IMG/VR virus record: IMGVR_UViG_3300030382_002581
Location: 1 to 24,695 of that record
Origin: a virus
Reading direction: 5' to 3' (one strand)
Length of the DNA stretch: 24,695 nt
The notes beneath the pieces are model-generated. The model was not told the origin of the DNA. It saw nothing but the letters and a program-made list of their open reading frames with translations, and did no database searches. Position numbers and translations under genes: made by a program. Numbering within the stretch: position 1 is the first letter of the stretch; each line of letters begins with the position of its first letter. Shown piece after piece: positions 19,135 to 24,695 of the stretch.

Positions 19135-19332
19135 ATGACACTAAAGAAAGCTCGATGGAAGTCCAAAACTATTCTTAGTGCTATTGCTCTTGCACTTATT
19201 CTACTTTGACAAATCACTGGTGTAGAGATTGCACAAGGTGAAGTAGGTAACATACTAGAACATATCACAGCAGCGGCTCTTATTCTAGTAAACATCTATG
19301 GAAGGTTTACTGCTGATAGTAAACTAAGTTAG
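19135..19332 (+). CDS. Probable holin
   Basis: 65 residues, ATG 19135 to TAG 19330-19332. A basic N-terminus (MTLKKARWKSK) precedes a first hydrophobic helix (TILSAIALALILLGQITGV, with one UGA glycine), a short loop with acidic residues, and a second one (HITAAALILVNIYG), with a short charged tail. Size and two-helix topology fit small phage holins, which permeabilise the inner membrane at lysis. It lies between an XhlA-like protein and the peptidase gene. No specific holin family is claimed. Confidence 0.65.
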
Positions 19333-19351
19333 TTTTATTCATAGGAATAAT

Positions 19352-20308
19352 ATGAACTTAGAAAAAGGACAGCACTTTGGACTTATTGATGATGTTGATG
19401 CTAGGGATTTTTGAGAAGAAGAATTACTAGGTGCTACGAGAGACTTGAAAGACTTGCCTACAATCTACGAAAACTGGCAAGATAATCACATAGAATACAA
19501 TCAAAAAGAAGTGAGTAATTCTAGTTGCGTGAGTGAAGCAGGGACAACCTGTCTTTCTAACTATACCTGAGAAAGAATGGAGCTTTTTTATAGAAAAGAA
19601 AAACGAGACTACTTCAAGAATGAATCCAAGATAGGAGCAGGAGAATGAGTAGGTACATACTTGAGTAAGGGAACACGAGGGACAAAGGAACGACACAACA
19701 ACAACAATGAGGAGAAAGTTTCTTATTTCAAGATATGGACTAATTCTGATCTGTGGCGATCGTTACTGAAGAAAGGATATATTCTCCAATCAGGCTTCAG
19801 GGGAAGCAGTGCTTATTCAAGCGATAAGAATGCAGATGGTAAGCTAGATAAGGTGGAGAGTATCAAAGACTTCGCTTATGGGCATAGTATCTGTCTAGTA
19901 TGGGATTGAGAACACGTAAGGGTAGTAGATAGCTATGCAAAGGCTGAAAGAGCTTCTATAGGATATAACAAGTACAACACCTACAGTGTAGAAGTATCAC
20001 GAGAGAAACTACTGAAGAATAATGTATTCTTTCCTTCTTCTTATGTTTTTGTGCTTGACAAGTATCTTGACAAGGATTATATTGTAGAAAAGAAAAAGGC
20101 AAAGGAGAAAGATTTACTTACTCAACTCAATGACATGTTGAACGAAAAAGCAAAAGAGAGAAAAATGTCTCAGGCACAGAAGGATCAGAGAGACTTAGAC
20201 CTAATGAAGAAATTAGGTATATGGAATGGTAAAGACTGAGAAGACTTCATACAGAGAAGACACGCTATTCTTATGATGGCTAGACTTTACGATAAACTAA
20301 AAACATAA
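19352..20308 (+). CDS. Papain-like cysteine peptidase, probable lysis enzyme
   Basis: 318 residues, ATG 19352 to TAA 20306-20308. Likely catalytic Cys59 lies in SNSSCVSEAG at the start of a helix, His178 in AYGHSICLVW and Asp193 in VRVVDSYA, the Cys-His-Asp/Asn order of papain-fold (C1/C39-like) peptidases. A canonical EF-hand calcium loop, DKNADGKLDKVE (158-169), lies between Cys and His. The C-terminal 100 residues are a lysine-rich helical region (EKKKAKEKDLLTQLNDMLNEKAKER) that could bind the envelope or a partner. Two holin-like genes precede it and a terminator follows, so an endolysin-like role is the most likely; a virion-maturation or host-directed protease is the alternative. No signal peptide is seen, consistent with holin-dependent release. 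Confidence 0.7.
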
Positions 20309-20311
20309 CTT

Positions 20312-20335
20312 CCAATACTTAGGTATTGGTTTTTT
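20312..20335 (+). terminator. Rho-independent terminator after lysis cassette
   Basis: CCAATAC (20312-20318) pairs perfectly with GTATTGG (20323-20329) around a TTAG loop, followed by six T (20330-20335). It lies 4 bases after the peptidase stop codon and probably ends the late transcript. Confidence 0.9.
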
Positions 20336-20350
20336 ATTATAAAACCAAAT

Positions 20351-20638
20351 ATGGAGTTCGATTGAGTTTGGAAAGTCAATTTAGATATCTGACACTCACT
20401 CTGAGTAGACATAGAGCGTGTGGGTGATAAAGTAATTGTGCAATGTCTGAATACTAAAAAAGAAATTGTCTCTACTTTATATCTCACTAAACTAGATGGA
20501 GAAGAAGAACAAACAGAAGTTGAAGCTAAGCCAAGTACCACTCAAGACACCAACTGTGTGGGAAATGTATATCTCCAAGAGAGACAAGCCACTCAGAACA
20601 CCATTGATTGGACACTTGAGGAATTTTGTAAAGAGTAA
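20351..20638 (+). CDS. Small protein of unknown function
   Basis: 95 residues, with three UGA glycines near the N-terminus (FDGVWK, DIGHSLG). A beta-rich first half (VIVQCLNTKKEIVSTLYLTKL) is followed by an acidic linker (DGEEEQTEVEAKPSTTQDTNC) and a short C-terminal helix (TIDWTLEEFCKE). It is the first gene after the terminator, so it starts a new transcription unit. No family recognised. Bases 20639-20677 after it are AT-rich leader only. Confidence 0.7.
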
Positions 20639-20677
20639 ATAAAGTAATTTATCTTTATATTCTATACTTATATATAA

Positions 20678-20944
20678 ATGCCAACACAACAAGAGATGGA
20701 AATGTATGCCTTTTTTATGTCTAAGATGGATATGTGGCTAGACTTAAATGAGGCACAAGCTATTAAATTCTGTGAACAATTTCCTCTTACACAAGAAGGA
20801 GGAACAGAAGGAGTGCCAGAAGAGGTACTTGCTGGGTTTGCTAAATTTAAGTTATGGGTAGATGCTTTACTTGTAGCAAGAGAGGGGTTAGGAGAAATGG
20901 AAGCCTTCCATGCAGAAATGATGAAAGAAATGCAACCAGAGTAA
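20678..20944 (+). CDS. Small acidic helical protein, unknown
   Basis: 88 residues without any UGA; all its glycines are GGA, GGG or similar. It is methionine- and glutamate-rich and likely all helical (QQEMEMYAFFMSKMDMWLDL; EEVLAGFAKFKLWVDALLVAREGLGEMEAFHAEMMKEMQ). The start follows an AT-only leader (TATACTTATATATAA). Absence of UGA, as in the capsid gene, may indicate strong expression. No family recognised. Confidence 0.7.
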   Translation: MPTQQEMEMYAFFMSKMDMWLDLNEAQAIKFCEQFPLTQEGGTEGVPEEVLAGFAKFKLWVDALLVAREGLGEMEAFHAEMMKEMQPE

Positions 20945-20978
20945 AAAAAATGTAGTTATTGTTTATTTTTATAAGTAG

Positions 20979-21110
20979 ATGTGGAAGAAAATATCAGAAG
21001 ATGAAAAAACTATTCTTTGATTGTTTGCAGCTATAATATTTATGTTGTGATTGATGGCGCTAATAGGATTTATTTCCTGAGCAATGAGTAATGGTATCGG
21101 GACTTTCTAG
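20979..21110 (+). CDS. Small single-span membrane protein
   Basis: 43 residues: polar start (MWKKISEDEKTI) and one hydrophobic helix (LGLFAAIIFMLGLMALIGFISGAM) with three UGA glycines, ending SNGIGTF at TAG 21108-21110. Without UGA as sense nothing would be called here. Topology suggests N-in with a membrane anchor. Function unknown; it lies among small probable early genes. Confidence 0.55.
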
Positions 21111-21146
21111 GACAGAGAAAAAGGGATAAAAGTTTTTGAAATAGCC

Positions 21147-21174
21147 TTGCAATTAGAAAAGTAATCATTATAGT
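21147..21174 (+). promoter_or_regulatory. Candidate sigma70-type promoter
   Basis: TTGCAA (21147-21152) and TATAGT (21169-21174) are separated by 16 bases, close to the -35/-10 consensus. Predicted transcription would begin near 21181, just before the structured RNA element. No gene in this 237-base gap uses it directly. Confidence 0.45.
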
Positions 21175-21180
21175 CCTAAG

Positions 21181-21308
21181 TAATTGTGTTCTTTAAGCTA
21201 TAAAGTTCCTTCCCAGCCACGTCCGTAATGACGGTATAAACTACTACAACGATACTCAAGAAGAGGTGGTTGCTTTTATCCAATGGCTGGGTGGGACGAC
21301 CACCTTTT
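21181..21308 (+). ncRNA. Candidate structured RNA with pseudoknot
   Basis: This lies in the largest non-coding gap of the window (21111-21347). Stem A: CCCAGCCA (21212-21219) pairs perfectly with TGGCTGGG (21284-21291). Stem B: CCGT (21223-21226) with ACGG (21231-21234). Stem C: 21261-21272 pairs over 12 positions with 21297-21308 (two G-U pairs), ending in TTTT. Stem C's 5' strand lies inside stem A and its 3' strand outside, so A and C form an H-type pseudoknot. An alternative pairing CGTCC (21220-21224) with GGACG (21294-21298) would compete. It could be a free small RNA of about 125 bases ended by stem C, or a leader controlling the gene at 21348. It matches no RNA family I know. Confidence 0.6.
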
Positions 21309-21347
21309 CACGTGTCCAAAAAAAGATTTATTCTTAATTATTATTTC

Positions 21348-21521
21348 ATGAATGAATATGAAATCACTTGTAGAGTTGTCACGGGTTATGGGAAGTTTGA
21401 AGCTGTATACAATGTAAATGCCCCAAATCTATTAGATGCCATTTATAAAGTATACGAAGATACACAACTTGAGTGAATGGATAAGTTTGGAGTGATTAAG
21501 GCAACGGCTATATGTAAATAA
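21348..21521 (+). CDS. Small protein downstream of structured RNA
   Basis: 57 residues, ATG 21348 to TAA 21519-21521, one UGA glycine (QLEGMDKFG). The frame is open further upstream, but that part overlaps the RNA stems and the AT-rich leader just before 21348 marks the likely start. Sequence: EYEITCRVVTGYGKFEAVYNVNAPNLLDAIYKVYED, a beta-beta-alpha style small fold. It may be controlled by the RNA element. No family recognised. Confidence 0.6.
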
Positions 21522-21541
21522 TTTACAATATAATAAAATAA

Positions 21542-22357
21542 ATGCACAGAGGTTACATCAAACTACGAAGACAATCACAAGATAGTAAGCTATACTTTGC
21601 TGATCCATTTACTCGTTGGCAAGCTTGGCAGGATTTGTTGTTAAATACTAACCATAAAGATTGAGTAATTATAGTTAGAGGTAATATTATAAATCTAAAA
21701 AGATGACAAAATTGATACTCAGAGACAACTTTAGCAGTGAGACGGAAGTGGTCAAGATGAAAGGTAAGAAGGTTCTTAAAATACCTAGAAACGGTACAAC
21801 AGATAGTACAACACAAAAGCAAGGTCAAAAGCATCATAACGATCAATAATTACGATATGTATCAATGAAATGGTACAACTGACAGTACAACAGACGGACA
21901 TCAGACGGTACAACAGACGGACACTAATAAGAATGTTAAGAAGGATAAGAATGTAAAGAATAAAGATGTACCTCCAAAAAATCCTTCTTCTACTAAACAA
22001 ATTCTTTCTGAAAAAAAAGGTAAGGATGCGGTGAAAATTGAAGACATCCTAGGATATGATATATTCATAGATAAATACGGAAAGGAAATGCTAGAGGAAT
22101 TTATTGAGTATCGAACAGCTCCCACAGCAAGTTGAAAGCAAGTACGGCAAGAACAAACAACATTTGATATCTGAAGAAGGCTAGTTACTTGGTACAGAAG
22201 GGGTAAATCATACAAAAAGAAATATGAACTAGAAAAAACTTATGAGAACTTTGTAGACCTACTCAAGAAAGATAAGTTCCCAGAAGCAAAGGAGATGGCA
22301 GGTAAAGACTACGGAAAGCGATATACCAAATATCTTTTGAATGATTTTACTTGATAA
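21542..22357 (+). CDS. Replication initiation protein (DnaD/phage O-like)
   Basis: 271 residues, ATG 21542 to TAA 22355-22357. The N-terminal 115 residues have the winged-helix pattern of phage replication organisers: RGYIKLRRQSQDSKLYF, RWQAWQDLLLNTNHKDG, VRGNIINLKRGQNGYS, TTLAVRRKWSRGKVRRFLKYLE and KSIITINNYDMYQ. A low-complexity TDSTTDGHQTVQQTDTNKN linker and a lysine-rich stretch follow, then a helical C-terminal domain (DIFIDKYGKEMLEEFIEYRT, FDIGRRLVTWYRRGK) expected to contact helicase. Several UGA glycines fall in conserved turns (NHKDG, RGQNG, WSRG). The helicase gene is 7 bases downstream. Expected role: binds the phage origin and loads the helicase. Similar low-complexity linkers in related genes sometimes hold the origin; no clear iterons were seen here. 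Confidence 0.82.
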
Positions 22358-22364
22358 TGATACC

Positions 22365-23198
22365 ATGATAGACATTTCCTGAATAGAAGATATTGATTAC
22401 TGTGTTATGCAACCATTCACACGATGACTGGAGCATATAGACAAGTATCTAGGTAAGCCTGCTTATAATGATCTGATAGTCCTATGATGATTTGCCTGAA
22501 TATGAAAAACTGAAATGGCCTACTTCCTTGCTAGGAAGAACTCAGCACTTGGGAACAAGACAATGTTTCTATCACTTGAGCTACCCAAGAAAGACATGAT
22601 AATGAGGACGGTATGGAAGAGACACGGTTTCAATAAATACAAATCACAGACTACGGAGATAAGCCCTGAACTAGAAAAGAAGATGATGGACATGACTTTG
22701 GATATGATGGCTGATGATAATATAGAAATTATATCCCCTGATGGTGCTTGGTGAATTGACGAGATTGAGAGACGCATTGAGGAAGGCAACGATATGAACT
22801 TCAAGATATTCATTATTGATAATCTTTGAAAAATATCTTGAGATGCAAATGAGAATACAAGATTTGAAGAAATATCATCAAGACTCCAAGATATAAAAAA
22901 CAAGCACAACATCTGTATAATACTCCTACACCATCTCAAAAAGCCTACAGACAAGAAAGAACAGTATAGACCATGATGAATACAAGGATTCAGAGGAAGC
23001 CAGAAGGTAATAGACAACGCTACACAGGTAATAGAGATTTGGAGAAACAAAGATCCTGAAATGTGAGTAGAGATAAATTGCACAACATTACTTCTCCAAT
23101 ACAAAGATACTTGGTTTGGTAATAGTTGAAGGGCAGAGTTCCGATTTGATAAATGAGAATATGTGCAGGAAAATCCATTTTATGATAATCCATTCTAA
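22365..23198 (+). CDS. DnaB-type replicative helicase (RecA-fold core)
   Basis: 277 residues, a helicase core without the usual N-terminal DnaB domain or a primase domain. Walker A is GGFAGIGKTE (41-50), whose glycines 41, 42, 45 and 47 are all UGA codons (22485, 22488, 22497, 22503). Then come FLSLELPKKDM (the 'sLEM' region), Walker B FKIFIIDNLG, ICIILLHHLKKP and GFRGSQKVIDNATQVIEIWRN, matching DnaB/gp4 motifs in order. There are 14 UGA glycines. ATG 22365 is used because the ATG at 22357 runs into TAG at once. The stop overlaps the next start. Expected role: unwinding at the phage fork after loading by the upstream initiator. Confidence 0.9.
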
Positions 23199-23377
23199 TG
23201 ATCCTATCAGAAGAGATAAACTACCGAGAAACATTGAAGAGGTTTAGGAAAAAACCCTTCCAAGAAATAATGGAGACAAGATTTCTAGTAAACAAAGAAG
23301 CTAATTTTGAAGTACAAATGGCAATACTAGACTTCCAAAATAAAATATCTGAAATAGATTTATTCTTAATAAGATAA
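23198..23377 (+). CDS. Small helical protein, unknown
   Basis: 59 residues; the start overlaps the helicase stop (TAATG at 23196-23200). It contains no glycine at all and is charged and helical (EEINYRETLKRFRKKPFQEIMETRF, EANFEVQMAILDFQNKISEIDLFL). Coupling to the helicase suggests a replication accessory role, but no family is recognised. Confidence 0.6.
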   Translation: MILSEEINYRETLKRFRKKPFQEIMETRFLVNKEANFEVQMAILDFQNKISEIDLFLIR

Positions 23378-23378
23378 T

Positions 23379-23528
23379 ATGAAAGAAACTTACAACATTG
23401 ACATTGAGTACGGATCAGAAGAGGATAAAGAGTTTCGACAGAAAAGCGTATTATGAACTCTAAGGATTTTAAGGGGCTATGTGAAAAAAGACTGAAAAAA
23501 CAAAATGGAAATAAAAAAAATATTATAG
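23379..23528 (+). CDS. Small basic protein, unknown
   Basis: 49 residues, ATG 23379 to TAG 23526-23528, two UGA glycines (VLGTLRI, KDGKNK). It begins acidic (NIDIEYGSEEDKEF) and ends lysine-rich (GYVKKDGKNKMEIKKIL). It lies one base after the previous stop in the replication cluster. No family recognised. Confidence 0.5.
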
Positions 23529-23568
23529 CCTGAACCTATAAATAGCTTTTACCCCATAATAAATTATA

Positions 23569-24090
23569 ATGACAATACTTCAATCAATCAAAACAATCGA
23601 GAAAGAACTTGAGAAAATCAAAAACCTCTCTAAGGAAAAACCAAAAAAGAAAACAAAAACAAAATCGAAAAAAATAGGAAACAAAACCTTTACTATCCTT
23701 AGACCTGAACCAAATGGAAAAGACATATTTGCTTGACCTGAATGATACGAACATATCAGATATATTAAAGGCACAGCCATCACTAGAGAAGCCAAAAAAG
23801 CAGGGAAAAAACTTTTTGAAAATAAACAACAAATAGAAGAGTTTTTAGAAACTCACATCACTGGTGAAACAAGAATCCAAAGAATACAAAACTTTACTGA
23901 CCTTATGGGACTAGAAAAATCAGGGTATCGCCATTCCGATGGTGATTGGCTCGGTCTGAGAGTTCGAGGTTTTGCTTGGTTGTCTGATTCAGACGATGGC
24001 AGAGCATACGAGCTCGTATTCTCAGATGATGGCGCGTACGTCTATCGGAGCAATCTTGGGATCTTTCAGCCTGTCATTTGTTTTGACTAG
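23569..24090 (+). CDS. FISUMP-like domain protein, host-type
   Basis: 173 residues. A lysine-rich N-terminus (KEKPKKKTKTKSKKIG) precedes a domain that resembles the FISUMP family (Fibrobacter major paralogous domain) as found in many CPR proteins: TAITREAKKAGKKLFENKQQIEEFLETH, GETRIQRIQNFTDLMGLEKSGYRHSDGDWL, then RGFAWLSDSDDGRAYELVFSDDG and an end, IFQPVICFD, matching the usual 'GFsVRCv' close. From about 23920 the DNA turns clearly richer in G and C, with CGC/CGA/CGG arginine codons and no UGA, unlike its neighbours. That suggests acquisition from the host or another genome. The function of the family is unclear; surface or binding roles are suspected. No signal peptide is seen. Confidence 0.6.
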
Positions 24091-24109
24091 ATTTTATTTA
24101 CCGAATCTA

Positions 24110-24439
24110 ATGAACAACAGAACATCAGGACACTCCCGAGAAAGAGAATGTATGAACAACTATAAAGCACTAGGGTATAAATGCACTACTGCTAGATACT
24201 CCAGTAGAGAGACAGATGATTCCTGAGTAGACCTTTGCTGACTCCCACGAAACATACAATGTAAGTCCTATTCTAGCTTCACTATCAATAATGCCATCGA
24301 ACTACTAAACACTATGCCAGAAGGAATAAATGTAGTAGAGCTGAAAAAGAGAGAAAAGGTAAACAAGAAACACAAGACTACAGGTAAGTTAGTTATAATG
24401 AAGCAGGAAGATTGGTTAGATTTAATTTCTAAAAGATAA
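24110..24439 (+). CDS. PD-(D/E)XK nuclease, Holliday-junction-resolvase-like
   Basis: 109 residues. Glu11 or Glu13 in SRERECMNNYKALGYKC, Asp41 in DSGVDLCGLP and Gln50-Cys-Lys52 in NIQCKSY follow the E...D...(E/Q)xK arrangement of small resolvase-like phage nucleases, including the 'R.aR....DlvGlp..iqcK' flow. Both glycines around the Asp (SG-VDLCG) are UGA codons. It probably trims or resolves branched DNA before packaging. The stop overlaps the start of the methyltransferase (TAATG at 24437-24441), so the two are likely co-translated; a restriction-type nuclease paired with the methyltransferase is an alternative reading. Confidence 0.7.
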
Positions 24440-24695
24440 TGGCATTTACTTATAATTGGAATTTAAGCGACTTGGAAAATGTATCTAAAAATTGATACAA
24501 AGTTTTTAGTTGTTTTTCTTGTGGATGATGAAGTAGTATGTGATACAAAATGGCTTGATACGATGTGATTGGTACTTGTGAGATTGATAAAAAAATGAAT
24601 GAAGTCTATCAAAAGAACTTTGATCCAAAATTCAAATATGAAATGTGAATACAGGAAATGTGCAAATTAGATACATTTCCAGATGAATTATATAA
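24439..24695 (+). CDS. dcm: DNA (cytosine-5) methyltransferase (3' partial)
   Basis: 85 residues are visible before the window ends. KVFSCFSCGGGSSMGYKMAGYDVIGTCEID (21-50) matches motifs I and II of C5-cytosine methyltransferases: the glycine-rich SAM-binding loop (29-31), the SxGY helix and the acidic E48/D50 after the second strand that holds the SAM ribose. Glycines 30, 31, 35 and 40 are UGA. The catalytic PC motif and target domain lie beyond the window. It probably protects phage DNA from restriction. Confidence 0.85.

Noticed and set aside
21270-21347. Upstream start for the small gene at 21348
   Set aside because: This segment overlaps RNA stems; ATG 21348 has the typical AT-rich leader and gives a compact protein.
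21542-22357. Replication origin iterons inside the initiator gene
   Set aside because: The linker has short repeated words such as ACAACAGA and ACGGACA, but they encode low-complexity Thr/Asp/Gln and show no clean spacing.
22520-23104. Long minus-strand open frame of 194 codons
   Set aside because: It is the antisense shadow of the helicase gene, whose motifs are unmistakable on the + strand; the minus translation is low-complexity Ser/Ile/Leu.
1-24695. UGA read as tryptophan (mycoplasma-type code 4)
   Set aside because: UGA falls on invariant glycines of P-loop and methyltransferase motifs and in glycine runs, while TGG is used at Trp positions.

Overview
The window is a stretch of a short-tailed (podovirus-like) double-stranded DNA phage genome that uses genetic code 25, in which UGA means glycine. 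This code is known from Absconditabacteria (SR1) and Gracilibacteria (BD1-5), so the host is probably one of these ultra-small CPR/Patescibacteria. Reading UGA as glycine joins dozens of broken fragments into about 27 tightly packed genes, all on the + strand. The amino acid is set by conserved positions: four UGA codons, including the invariant glycines, form the P-loop of the helicase (22485-22505); two form the SAM-binding glycines of a cytosine methyltransferase (24523-24531); others fall on conserved glycines of a Mom-like enzyme. Tryptophan would destroy these motifs, and TGG is used separately for Trp. All coordinates below were derived by reading through UGA.

Layout. 1-1121: 3' part of a Mom-like adenine hypermodification gene, a phage tRNA-Gly(UCC) and the small terminase subunit. 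1153-11513: small unknown genes, head-tail adaptor, tail nozzle/beta-propeller protein, a 901-residue tail fibre with a UGA-rich polyglycine tip, two probable virion/ejection proteins (the second carrying two different ADP-ribosyltransferase-like domains between duplicated flanks) and a mini membrane peptide. 11538-17468: large terminase, portal, a small protein, scaffold, major capsid protein, a terminator and a small probable virion protein. 17496-20335: a second fibre with beta-solenoid repeats, two holin-like membrane proteins and a papain-like cysteine peptidase that probably serves as the lysis enzyme, closed by a terminator. 20351-21521: small unknown genes around a 237-base non-coding stretch holding a promoter-like sequence and a strongly structured, pseudoknot-capable RNA. 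21542-24695: DnaD/O-like replication initiator, DnaB-type helicase, small proteins, a host-type FISUMP-like domain protein, a PD-(D/E)XK resolvase-like nuclease and the start of a C5-cytosine methyltransferase.

How it works together: no tail tube, tape measure or sheath gene is seen; adaptor plus nozzle plus ejection proteins argue for a short tail. The phage appears able to modify its DNA in two ways (Mom-like adenine modification and cytosine methylation), presumably against host restriction. The main capsid protein and adaptor avoid UGA entirely, while fibre and replication genes use it heavily. I saw no integrase, repressor, CRISPR array or insertion sequence, and no convincing minus-strand gene.
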